From Paenibacillus ginsengarvi (lineage in GTDB: Bacteria > Bacillota > Bacilli > Paenibacillales > NBRC-103111): a stretch of 64,000 bases of DNA. The translations under genes were made by a program, and so were the position numbers. The stretch is from the NCBI RefSeq assembly GCF_003626695.1, contig NZ_RBAH01000001.1:575711-639710 (forward strand). Reading direction: 5' to 3'. Of this stretch, positions 33,970 through 42,257 are shown in pieces. Numbering within the stretch: position 1 is the first letter of the stretch; every line of letters starts with the position of its first letter. The notes beneath the pieces were generated by a model, which was given only the letters and a program-made list of their open reading frames with translations, ran no database searches and had not been told where the DNA came from.

Positions 33970-34317
33970 TTAATTTTTAACGTTTAACCCGCCTAATTTG
34001 TCGCCGCCGAGCACGTGGACGTGGATATGATATACGACTTGGCCGCCGTCGGCTCCTACGTTGTTGATCAGGCGGTAGCCGCTATCCGCGATGCCAAGCT
34101 CCCTCGCGACCTGTTTGGCCGTCAGCAGCAGCTCTCCGAGCACCTCTTGGTCCTCTTCCTCCGCCTCGTTCATCGAAGCGATATGCTTCTTCGGGATGAC
34201 GAGCGCGTGAACGGGAGCAGCCGGCTGAATATCGTGGAAGGCGAGTACACGATCGTTCTCGAACACTTTGCGGGAAGGAATTTCTCCCTTGACGATTTTA
34301 CAAAAAATGCAATCCAC
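33970..34317 (-). CDS. HIT-family nucleotide-binding protein (HinT type)
   Basis: 115 residues. The catalytic histidine triad is HIHVHVLGG (His97, 99, 101); zinc-type Cys3 and Cys6 (CIFCKIVKG) open the protein, and VIPKKHI and INNVGADGGQ complete the family. HinT enzymes hydrolyse AMP from lysine or amines. It follows the uncharacterised gene at 34338 by 20 bp, so the two are probably one unit. Confidence 0.95.
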   Translation of the reverse strand: MDCIFCKIVKGEIPSRKVFENDRVLAFHDIQPAAPVHALVIPKKHIASMNEAEEEDQEVLGELLLTAKQVARELGIADSGYRLINNVGADGGQVVYHIHVHVLGGDKLGGLNVKN

Positions 34318-34337
34318 TCGCTCTCCCCTGCTTTCGC

Positions 34338-35105
34338 TTAAAATAAGCGGATGACGATCTGGGACAAAAACTCCATCTCCAGCCGCTCCGTCATGAAGTT
34401 GACGATATGCTTTTGCTGCTCTTCGGCCGTTGCCGAGTCATCGGGCGTTTGCTGGAGCTTCTCCTCTGAGGCGATTAGCTGGTCTCGAAGCCATACAAGC
34501 TCCTCCTGCTGCTCCGCAACCGTCTTTACGATCCGGTCGACATCATCGGTTTCCAGCACGAACTCGGCCAAAAAGTTGTAGCTTCCGGTAAAAGCCGCTT
34601 CATCTGCGTAAAACGCCTCTTCCGGGTATTTCGTAACCACATACTGCCGCAGCGCAAGACCGATAAAATGCGCCGTCACATCCGGCTTGCAGTTCAGCTT
34701 CAAGTAACGTAAAAAACCTTGCGGGGAATTGTTTTCCGGATTGCTGAGATCGGGCTCCCCCCCGTACATCTCCTGATAAATCCAGCTCAGTATTTTGACT
34801 TCCGTCCCAATATAAATGCGATGCACGATCAGCTCGTGGTAATCTTCCTTCAGTTCCTCGCTCTGCTCGATCGAATCGGAGTAATGTACGAGCTGCTTGT
34901 ACAGCAGGTTTTTGTAATTTAACATGTCGTGAAATTCTTTTTCGGTGTTGATTTGGGATAGAACGGAAAAAAGACTATTTTTCAAAATAACAATATTATT
35001 AAAATCAGTAAAAACAGGATTATTTATTAGATGTTCATCATTCTCCATAAAGTAGTCCACTATACCATTAGTGTCGTAAGGATTTGTATACGTAATGTTA
35101 GCCAT
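34338..35105 (-). CDS. Uncharacterised soluble protein with AT-rich, Asn-rich N-terminus
   Basis: 255 residues from the ATG at 35105 (MANITYTNPYDTNGIVDYFM), with GGAGGG 13 bases upstream; an earlier in-frame start exists at 35147. No family is recognised. The first 80 residues are rich in Asn, Ile, Phe and Asp, and their DNA is far more AT-rich than the window. The rest is of normal composition: a helical middle (YKQLVHYSDSIEQSEELKEDYHEL), then DRIVKTVAEQQEELVWLRDQL as a likely coiled coil. No membrane segment. It lies between the Xaa-Pro peptidase and the HIT gene. Function unknown. Confidence 0.7.
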   Translation of the reverse strand: MANITYTNPYDTNGIVDYFMENDEHLINNPVFTDFNNIVILKNSLFSVLSQINTEKEFHDMLNYKNLLYKQLVHYSDSIEQSEELKEDYHELIVHRIYIGTEVKILSWIYQEMYGGEPDLSNPENNSPQGFLRYLKLNCKPDVTAHFIGLALRQYVVTKYPEEAFYADEAAFTGSYNFLAEFVLETDDVDRIVKTVAEQQEELVWLRDQLIASEEKLQQTPDDSATAEEQQKHIVNFMTERLEMEFLSQIVIRLF

Positions 35106-35183
35106 TGAAGTCGGAGACTCCCTCCAAAATGTATTGATTGCTAACATCCATCATACCAGAAATAAGCCCGTTCGCCAAAAAGC

Positions 35184-36278
35184 TTAGCGAAGGACGGTCA
35201 ACTCCTTGCTTACCGCAGCGTTTACCGATTCGCAGCCGTTCTCCGTAACGATAACGATATCTTCGATCCGCACTCCGAATTTGCCGGGCAAATAAACGCC
35301 GGGCTCGATGCTGAACACCATCCCGGGTACGATAAGTTCATCGTTATCGGCCTGAACGGCCGGCTCCTCGTGAACGTCAATGCCGAGCCCGTGACCGGTC
35401 CGGTGAACAAAGTAAGCTCCGTATCCGCCCGCCTCGATAACGGAACGGGCAGCCCGGTCCACATCCGCTAGCGTCGCCCCTGGACGCACCGCACGTATGC
35501 CTGCTAGATGCGCTTCCTTCACAAGCTCGTAGACGGCGCGCTGCTCCTCGGAAGGTTCCCCGACGCAAAACGTTCGGGTCATATCCGAGCAATACCTGTC
35601 AAGCACGCCGCCCGTATCGATAATAATCAAATCCCCTTCGCGGACGACGGAATCTCCCGGCGTATGGTGCGGGTTCGCGCCGTTCGCTCCCGTCGCGACG
35701 GTCGGGTCGAACGACAAATCGCGAATGCCTTCCCGCTTCCACAACTCCAGCAGCTCATCCAGCAGCTCCGATTCGCTGCGGCCCGCACGAATACGAGGGG
35801 CAAACGCGCTCATGACGCGGTTTAACGTTTCCGCCGATCGCCGGATCAGCTCCAGCTCGCGTTCGTCCTTCACTTGACGAAGCGTTCCGAGCAAGGGAGC
35901 CCCGTCGCTCCAGCGCACATTAGGCCGATGCTTCATAAGCCCGAGCAGATGACGGCTGGACCACGCCCCATCCACGGCGACGTTCGTGCACGATTCTAAC
36001 CGGGCTGCAAGCAGTTTCGAAGCATCTTCTCCGTCACGCCAAAAAACGGTGTCGAAGCCGACATCCGCCAGCTCGCCACGGTGCAGATCCGGCGCAAGGA
36101 GACATGTCTCCCCGCTGCTGCGCACCACCAGTGCCAGCAGTCTCTCATGAGCTTCGATCCAGACGCCGGTAAAGTAAAATAGATTGGCTGCGGACGCAAC
36201 GACAATCGCATCGTTCCCGGTGCTCCCGAGCAAGCTTTGCAGTTTACTGAGCCGCTGCTTATAAAAGTTCTCGTTCAT
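35184..36278 (-). CDS. M24-family Xaa-Pro peptidase
   Basis: 364 residues with an N-terminal creatinase-like domain (1-130) and a pita-bread catalytic domain. Metal ligands are visible in IIIDTGGVLDRYCSDMTRTF (two Asp), HRTGHGLGIDVHE (His), FSIEPGVYLPG (Glu) and FGVRIEDIV (Glu). It removes the N-terminal residue from X-Pro peptides in the cytoplasm. The ribosome binding site is GGGGAGGAG. The downstream gap of 78 bp suggests it may be transcribed with the gene at 34338. Confidence 0.93.
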   Translation of the reverse strand: MNENFYKQRLSKLQSLLGSTGNDAIVVASAANLFYFTGVWIEAHERLLALVVRSSGETCLLAPDLHRGELADVGFDTVFWRDGEDASKLLAARLESCTNVAVDGAWSSRHLLGLMKHRPNVRWSDGAPLLGTLRQVKDERELELIRRSAETLNRVMSAFAPRIRAGRSESELLDELLELWKREGIRDLSFDPTVATGANGANPHHTPGDSVVREGDLIIIDTGGVLDRYCSDMTRTFCVGEPSEEQRAVYELVKEAHLAGIRAVRPGATLADVDRAARSVIEAGGYGAYFVHRTGHGLGIDVHEEPAVQADNDELIVPGMVFSIEPGVYLPGKFGVRIEDIVIVTENGCESVNAAVSKELTVLR

Positions 36279-36344
36279 TTCTTTCGCTCCTCCCCTAGAT
36301 CATCGTCCTGCTTCGAGTATTCGGTGCCGTCGCCCGAATCTCCT

Positions 36345-37151
36345 CTATATCACCACCGATTCAGATGTGGAACTGTTGTCTCCCTTTCGAGCGATCCATA
36401 TGGTCCAGCGGTCCGCTTCTACGATGTCGCTGTGCGGCAGCTTCTGCTGCAGGTGGAGCACTAGAGCCTCAAGCTCGTCGTCCGTCAGTTCATGCAAAAT
36501 CGAGCGGCCGAGCCGGCTTGTCAAGTCGTCCGCGAGCTCGCGAAACGAAGCGTACCGCCTTCTCGTCTCCCACCATTTTTGTTCTCCAACGGACCCGAAT
36601 CCGGCTTCGTTCATAGCGCTAATAACCGTTTCGGAACGATGCCGCCGCGATGTCTCGATAGCGGCCAGTCGCGGATACAGTTCGAAGAAAGCGCCGCGAA
36701 TCGGAGCCTCGCCGGCAGGCAGCAAGCAATCGTCCGGCGTACGGTCCTGGACGAACAGCAGTCCGCCCGGCCGGAGAACTCTCCAGGCTTCGGCAAAGCA
36801 CCCTTGCAGATCGTTCAGATGATGAATAAGCGCCCGTTCGACGACCATGTCGAACGATTCGTCCGGCAGCGGCACAGCCCGGGCGTCGCCTTGCATAAAC
36901 CGGACTTGCTCCAGCCCGGCGCAATTATCTGCAGCCGACGTCAGCAGCGAAGCGGAAAAATCGACGCCGACTACTTCCGCAGCTCCCATCTCCGCGATTT
37001 TTTTCGAGTAGATGCCTCCGCCGCATCCGATATCAGCTACCATTTTGCCTTGAACCGGCACCAGACGGTTTACAAGCTCGCCCCAGCTTTCATCGGCGTT
37101 CCGGGACGAATAGGAGTAACGGTTACGAGAGTCGTGAAAATCGATGGGCAT
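36345..37151 (-). CDS. Class I SAM-dependent methyltransferase
   Basis: 268 residues. Motif I is [15 protein letters not shown], then the acidic [38 protein letters not shown] and [16 protein letters not shown], so this is a methyltransferase of the UbiE/small-molecule type. A C-terminal helical part ([22 protein letters not shown]) may set the substrate, which is unknown. It is preceded by a 192-bp gap holding the GH35 terminator and followed by the peptidase gene 66 bp on. Confidence 0.88.
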
Positions 37152-37269
37152 TTATAGCACTCTCCCTAACAATTGTTTCATCTAACGAAACTTAATTTCA
37201 TATAACGAACCACATACTCAGTATACATCATCCTTGATGAAATGTAACTGCTGCAAACACCGAATAACG

Positions 37270-37320
37270 CAAAAAAACGCACAAAGCCTCACCCTCCGCA
37301 GCGAAGCGGAAGATGATGCC
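37270..37320 (-). terminator. Terminator of the GH35 gene
   Basis: On the minus strand a 14-bp stem with one mismatch and G-U pairs (GCATCATCTTCCGC with GCGGAGGGTGAGGC) is followed, after TTTGTGCG, by seven T. Lies 24 bp past the beta-galactosidase stop. Confidence 0.65.
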
Positions 37321-37343
37321 ATGTGACAGCGATTCGATAAAGT

Positions 37344-39116
37344 TCAGTTTTTTTGCGGCGGTTCCGTGCTGCCCAGGTCCGGCTCAGCCTTAAACTCGAC
37401 CTCTCCCGATTCGGTTCCGTGCAGCTCGAATACGACGATTTCGTTTGCCCCGGGACGAAGCAGCGGAGCGGGAACGTACAAGCTTTTCTGCGGTCCGCGG
37501 TTCCAATAACGACCCAGATTGAAGCCGTTCACCCACACGACGCCCTTCGTCCATCCTTCCAGGTATAGGAACGTATCCGCAGCCTGTTCCGCGTGAAGGG
37601 CGCCCTTGTAAAAGACCGGCGTTTCGCCATCCTCGCTTCCGGTAAAGTCGAGGCGTCCGAGTTCGTCAAGCGGCAGCGTACGAATCGTCCAGTCAAACAA
37701 AAACTGGTAGCCGAAGCGAACACCCTCCGTAATCCCTTTGGCATCCTTCAAATAAGCGCCGTAATTGATCCGGCCCATATTTTCCACCAAAATTTGCAGC
37801 TTCACGCCTTCCTTCGGTACCTCGAAGCTTACCTTCGCTTGCGGATTCCACCGCTCGATCACGCCCATATAACGGCCGTCCACGAATATAAGCGCACGGT
37901 CGCGAACGTCCTGCAAATGAAGCTCGTGAGCCGGGCGCGGCCCCGATATACGGGTTTCGTACAAAATAAAGCCGTCATTCTGCCCAAGCTTCTCCATCGG
38001 CACCGGATAAACGGAATCCACCGGCTCCGACAAGGCGTTCAGGTTGGCGAACAATCCGGCTTTCGCCGCCATCTGGACACGTCCGTATGCCAGCTTTGCA
38101 GACGGCTCGGGGAGCTTAAGCTCGGGCACATCCGTATAACGGGCCAACACCTCGCGCACCGCATAATACTTGTCTGTCGGATCTCCCGCTTCCGATAGCA
38201 GCACATCGTAATCGTAGCTCGTAATGGTCGGCTGATAGACGTCCGGAGACGGGCAGTTCGCTCCGCTGAAGAAACCGAAATTCGTTCCTCCGTGGAACAT
38301 GTAGAAATTGACGGAGCCGTTTTCCTTGAGCATCTCTTCAAGTACAGCAGCCACATCGCCGCCATTCCGCGTATGGTGATGCTCGCCCCAATGATCGAAC
38401 CAGCCGTTCCAAAATTCCATGCACATGACCGGGCCGTCCGGCTGATAGTCCCTTAGCTTCGCAAACGCTTCGCCGGGCCGCGAGCCGAAATTAACCGTCG
38501 CAAGCACGCCGGGCACCGTTCCGCCCTGCAGCATCGCGTCAGTAGGTCCGTCTGAGGTGAACAGCAGCACATCGATGCCGCGAGTTATCATACTTTGCCG
38601 TAAATAGTCCAAATACTTCGTATCGTTGCCGTAGCTGCCGTATTCGTTCTCGATCTGAACCGCGATGATCGGACCCCCGTTTGTCGACAGCAGCGGCTTC
38701 AGCTTCGGCATCAACACATCGTAATAAGCGTCTACCCGGTCCAGAAAAGGCTTATGGAAGCAGCGCAGCCGCATGTCGGAGTCGGCCAGCAACCATGCCG
38801 GCAAACCGCCGAACTCCCATTCCGCGCAAATGTACGGGCTCGGCCTGACGATGACATACAGCCCGAGCTCTCCGGCGGTCCGGATAAACCGCTCGATATC
38901 GGCGATTCCCTGGAAATTGAAGACACCCGGCTTCGGCTCGTGCAGGTTCCAAGCCACATACGTTTCCACCGTATTGAAACCGCAAGCTTTCAGCTTGATC
39001 AGACGATCCCGCCAATATTCCGGCACCGTTCGGAAATAATGAATCGCGCCGGCTAAAATCTGCAGCGGTTTACCTTCATATAGAAATTGTCCGTTTAACG
39101 TTTCAAGAAGCGCCAT
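37344..39116 (-). CDS. Beta-galactosidase, glycoside hydrolase family 35
   Basis: 590 residues without a signal peptide. The TIM barrel starts GAIHYFRTVPEYWRDRL and carries ETYVAWNLHEPKPG, acid/base Glu158 in QIENEYGSYG and nucleophile Glu234 in MCMEFWNGWFDHWG; GGTNFGFFSGAN follows. The last 230 residues are beta-sandwich domains (WVNGFNLGRYWNRGPQKSLYVP). The family releases terminal beta-galactose from plant-type oligosaccharides. It is intracellular, so its substrate must be imported. A divergent AraC-type gene 170 bp away is the likely regulator. Confidence 0.95.
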   Translation of the reverse strand: MALLETLNGQFLYEGKPLQILAGAIHYFRTVPEYWRDRLIKLKACGFNTVETYVAWNLHEPKPGVFNFQGIADIERFIRTAGELGLYVIVRPSPYICAEWEFGGLPAWLLADSDMRLRCFHKPFLDRVDAYYDVLMPKLKPLLSTNGGPIIAVQIENEYGSYGNDTKYLDYLRQSMITRGIDVLLFTSDGPTDAMLQGGTVPGVLATVNFGSRPGEAFAKLRDYQPDGPVMCMEFWNGWFDHWGEHHHTRNGGDVAAVLEEMLKENGSVNFYMFHGGTNFGFFSGANCPSPDVYQPTITSYDYDVLLSEAGDPTDKYYAVREVLARYTDVPELKLPEPSAKLAYGRVQMAAKAGLFANLNALSEPVDSVYPVPMEKLGQNDGFILYETRISGPRPAHELHLQDVRDRALIFVDGRYMGVIERWNPQAKVSFEVPKEGVKLQILVENMGRINYGAYLKDAKGITEGVRFGYQFLFDWTIRTLPLDELGRLDFTGSEDGETPVFYKGALHAEQAADTFLYLEGWTKGVVWVNGFNLGRYWNRGPQKSLYVPAPLLRPGANEIVVFELHGTESGEVEFKAEPDLGSTEPPQKN

Positions 39117-39286
39117 GTTTTCGTCCCGACCTTTCGCATTCGAAAATGTTCTCTCTTGTTATAATAGTCGCCCGTCCCGTTTGGCACCATGTGCATTTCG
39201 TCCGTTTTTTTGACCATTTGTGCAATCACTGCTCGCAGTCCTATAATACAGACATAGCATACTGCGAACGGCGGTGAACAGGCTGT

Positions 39287-40192
39287 ATGGACATGGAGCT
39301 GTATTTCCCGAACATGACAAGCACCCTGCAAATTTCGGGCTGCGGATTCGGCGTCAAGCCGCCGGGCTGGTCGTACCCGAACCATCATCATCATCTATTC
39401 GAGCTGTTATACTGCTTCGGCGGCGAAGCGGTCCATTACACGAACGGAATGGCGACTCCGTTGCGCGAGGGAGATTGGATCTGGATCAAATCCGGAGTAA
39501 AACATCGAATGGAAAACGCGTCCGACGCGCCCTATTCGTTTTTCAACGTCCACTTCGATATCGACGACCCGGAGCTGAGAAAAACGTTAAGCGCGAGAGA
39601 CTACGGTCTACTGACCGGGTCTGAGGCGAAGCGGACCAAGCTGCCGGGTTATATGGAGCGGATCGAGCAGTTGATGAGCGACGGCATGACGAAGGAGCCG
39701 CAGCAGCATTCCGGCAAGCTGCCCCCGCTTCGGCTCGGACCCGCAACGAAAATCGAGCTGCAGGCTTGCATATTGCTCCTCATTCATCAAATAACCGGCT
39801 ATGTCGCGGAGCGCGAGCCTCTCCCGGCGCAGCATATGCAGCCAGTGTCAGCGGCTTCGGCGCTGGAGACGGATATCGCCCATGCGGTCGAGGAACGCTT
39901 GCAGCAAATGGCACTCGCCCCGGCAGAGCAAACGATCACGCAAATCGCCGATCAGCTTCATATCAGCCGCAGCCAGTGCACGAAAACATTTACGAAAGTA
40001 TACGGCGTTTCGCCCCGCCGCTACGTCAGCCGACTGATCGAAAACCGGGCCAAACTTTTGCTCGTAACGACCAGCATGTCCGTCGAAGATATATCGCTCG
40101 AACTCGGCTTTCGGTCGCTAAGCCATTTCTCCCGGCAATTTCGACGCTGGACAGGTGTCTCGCCGATGCAGTACAGACCGAAACGCGAATAA
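39287..40192 (+). CDS. AraC-family transcriptional regulator with cupin sensor
   Basis: 301 residues. The N-terminal cupin part has NHHHHLFELLYCFGG and PLREGDWIWIKSGVKHRME, the usual sugar-sensing barrel. The C-terminal double HTH covers about 200-297: ITQIADQLHISRSQCTKTF and MSVEDISLELGFRSLSHFSRQF, ending RRWTGVSPMQYRPKRE. It is divergent from the GH35 gene and very likely controls it in response to a galactoside. The shared 170-bp region has -10 TATAAT (39242-39247) for this gene with TTGTGC 18 bp upstream. Confidence 0.92.
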   Translation: MDMELYFPNMTSTLQISGCGFGVKPPGWSYPNHHHHLFELLYCFGGEAVHYTNGMATPLREGDWIWIKSGVKHRMENASDAPYSFFNVHFDIDDPELRKTLSARDYGLLTGSEAKRTKLPGYMERIEQLMSDGMTKEPQQHSGKLPPLRLGPATKIELQACILLLIHQITGYVAEREPLPAQHMQPVSAASALETDIAHAVEERLQQMALAPAEQTITQIADQLHISRSQCTKTFTKVYGVSPRRYVSRLIENRAKLLLVTTSMSVEDISLELGFRSLSHFSRQFRRWTGVSPMQYRPKRE

Positions 40193-40256
40193 GCGGTGGC
40201 AGCCGAATCGGGCGGCGTTTCCCGCGTTTTTCGACAAAATTTGACGATTTCATAGA

Positions 40257-40281
40257 ACATTATATGAAAATAATGTATACT
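40257..40281 (+). promoter_or_regulatory. Inverted repeat over the promoter of the GGDEF-EAL gene
   Basis: Perfect 7-bp arms ACATTAT (40257-40263) and ATAATGT (40270-40276) around ATGAAA run into a -10 TATACT (40276-40281). The -35 at 17 bp is poor, so an operator at a weak promoter is likely. Confidence 0.55.
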
Positions 40282-40374
40282 GTTTTGGAGATACGTACAT
40301 AACGCGATCGCCAATTCCGCCTTTATTTGGCGCAGTCGGATTCCATATTTTGCGAGAGGTGCTGGCCAAATCGC

Positions 40375-42174
40375 ATGAACCAAAAAAACGCAAAAGTATT
40401 TGCTCTCGGGCATTTTATTTTTCCTGCGGTATTGTTTGTAATGTTTGTCAGCCAGAAGCAGTTCATTTTGCTCGTTCTTGCCCTGATGTCCATTTTGTTC
40501 ACCATGTTTTTAGTGCAGCGGGCTTATATGGTCGGCGATTTGAGCCAATTGCTTAGAATGCCGAATCTGGCTTTCATCGTGTTCATCGACATGGCCATCG
40601 TGACACTGGTGTACGTTCTTCCTGAATGGCATACCGGCGTCAGTCCTACATGGCTGCTCTTATTCCTGCTCCCGCTCTATGCCTCCGAGCTGGGCATCCG
40701 AACAACTCTCGTCATATGCGCCTTCTCGGTAGGCGAGATCGCCTTGCTTGCCGTTGTCCAGGGGCAAAACTTCTTTTCGCTGAACACGATGATGAACGTG
40801 CTCGGCATCATCGTCATGATCATCATGGTAGGAAGCACCTCGGATAATCTGGTAAGGATGGCGTATTACGATACGCTTACGAAGCTGCCGAACCGGGAAA
40901 TGTTCAAGGACCGGCTCACGTCCGCCGTGGCCAAGCGCAGCCGCAAAGGGCTGGCCGTCCTGTTTCTCGATCTCGATCAGTTTAAGCATGTAAACGATAC
41001 GATGGGCCACGATACGGGGGATGCACTGCTCCGGACGGTCGCCGACCGGCTTCGCGCCAGCCTGGACAAAGATATCTTTCTCGCGCGCATGGGTGGCGAC
41101 GAGTTTGCCATGCTCGTCCCGCAAGTATCCAATGTAGATCAGGTTAACCAGGTTTGCAGCGCCGTTTTTGAATGCTTGAGCGAATCGATCATGCTCGGCC
41201 CTCATGAAATATACGCCACGACAAGCATTGGCATCGCGTTATATCCGAAACACGGCACCACCTCGGAAGCGCTGATGAAAAACTCCGAAGGCGCGATGTA
41301 CCGCGCGAAAAAGCAAGGCCGAAACAATTACCAGTACTACTTGCCGCCGGAGAAAACGGAAGCGCAAATGGAACGTTTCGCCATGGAAGCGATGCTGCGC
41401 AAGGCGCTGGAAAAGGATGAGCTGCTCGTCTATTACCAGCCGCGCATCCATACAAAGTCGGAGAAAGTCGTCTGCGTCGAAGCGCTGGTCCGCTGGCGCC
41501 ATCCGAGCCTCGGCATTATTCCGCCGGGAGACTTCATTCCGCTGGCCGAAGAAATTGGGCTTATCGCCCAGCTCGGCGAGCAGGTGCTGCGCAAAGCTTG
41601 CAAGCAAATCAAGAAGTGGCAGGACGAAGGCATGAAGGGGCTGTCCGTCAGCGTCAACCTGTCGCCGCTTCAGTTCAAGGAGCAGCATCTGCCCGGCATT
41701 ATTAGCCGCATCTTGCGCCAGTCCGGTATGAGACCGGAGTTTTTGGAGCTGGAAATTACGGAAAGCGCAGCGATGCAAAACGTCGGACGTAACATTCTGA
41801 TGCTGCGGGAGCTGAAAGAGATGGGCGTGAAAATATCGATCGACGATTTCGGCACAGGGTATTCGTCCCTAAGCTATTTGAAAAAGTTCCCGATCGACTC
41901 GCTCAAGGTCGACCGTTCCTTTATTAGCGGCATCCACCAAGACCCCGACGATGCAGCTATCGTCAACGCCATTATCGTGCTCGCCAAAACGTTAAAGCTT
42001 CGCGTAACCGCCGAAGGCGTGGAAACGGAGCAGCAATATTTGTATTTGCAGCAGCACCATTGCGACGAAGCGCAAGGTTATTTGTTCGGCAAGCCGATGC
42101 CTCCGGAAACATTCGAGGAATGGTACATGCTGAACACGACCGAAAAAGATTTGATGCTTTCGCATGATTTTTAA
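40375..42174 (+). CDS. Membrane GGDEF-EAL protein (cyclic di-GMP turnover)
   Basis: 599 residues from the ATG at 40375; a TTG at 40327 is an alternative. Six hydrophobic segments in the first 155 residues form a membrane sensor. The GGDEF domain has the intact catalytic RMGGDEFAMLVPQ; no RxxD inhibitory site is seen five residues upstream. The EAL domain has EALVRWRHPSLG, LEITESAAM and IDDFGTGYSSLSYLKKFPID with DRSFI, so the catalytic set looks complete. It may make, break or switch between the two, setting motility or biofilm. It is monocistronic and ends at double hairpins. Confidence 0.94.
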   Translation: MNQKNAKVFALGHFIFPAVLFVMFVSQKQFILLVLALMSILFTMFLVQRAYMVGDLSQLLRMPNLAFIVFIDMAIVTLVYVLPEWHTGVSPTWLLLFLLPLYASELGIRTTLVICAFSVGEIALLAVVQGQNFFSLNTMMNVLGIIVMIIMVGSTSDNLVRMAYYDTLTKLPNREMFKDRLTSAVAKRSRKGLAVLFLDLDQFKHVNDTMGHDTGDALLRTVADRLRASLDKDIFLARMGGDEFAMLVPQVSNVDQVNQVCSAVFECLSESIMLGPHEIYATTSIGIALYPKHGTTSEALMKNSEGAMYRAKKQGRNNYQYYLPPEKTEAQMERFAMEAMLRKALEKDELLVYYQPRIHTKSEKVVCVEALVRWRHPSLGIIPPGDFIPLAEEIGLIAQLGEQVLRKACKQIKKWQDEGMKGLSVSVNLSPLQFKEQHLPGIISRILRQSGMRPEFLELEITESAAMQNVGRNILMLRELKEMGVKISIDDFGTGYSSLSYLKKFPIDSLKVDRSFISGIHQDPDDAAIVNAIIVLAKTLKLRVTAEGVETEQQYLYLQQHHCDEAQGYLFGKPMPPETFEEWYMLNTTEKDLMLSHDF

Positions 42175-42254
42175 GAAAAGCTTCTATCGAAGCCTTTCGA
42201 TGAAGCTTTTATCGACAAAATCCCCGAGCCGGCAGCAGCCGATTCGGGGATTTT
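42175..42254. terminator. Two tandem hairpins between convergent genes
   Basis: First AAAAGCTTC with GAAGCTTTT (about 42176-42211), then the strong AAAATCCCCGA (42217-42227) with TCGGGGATTTT (42244-42254). The second can terminate both the GGDEF-EAL gene and addA. Confidence 0.85.
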
Positions 42255-42257
42255 CGT

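Noticed and set aside
39117..39286. Direct repeats around TGTGCA as AraC half-sites
   Set aside because: Two loose matches in the GH35/AraC intergenic region are too short to separate from chance.
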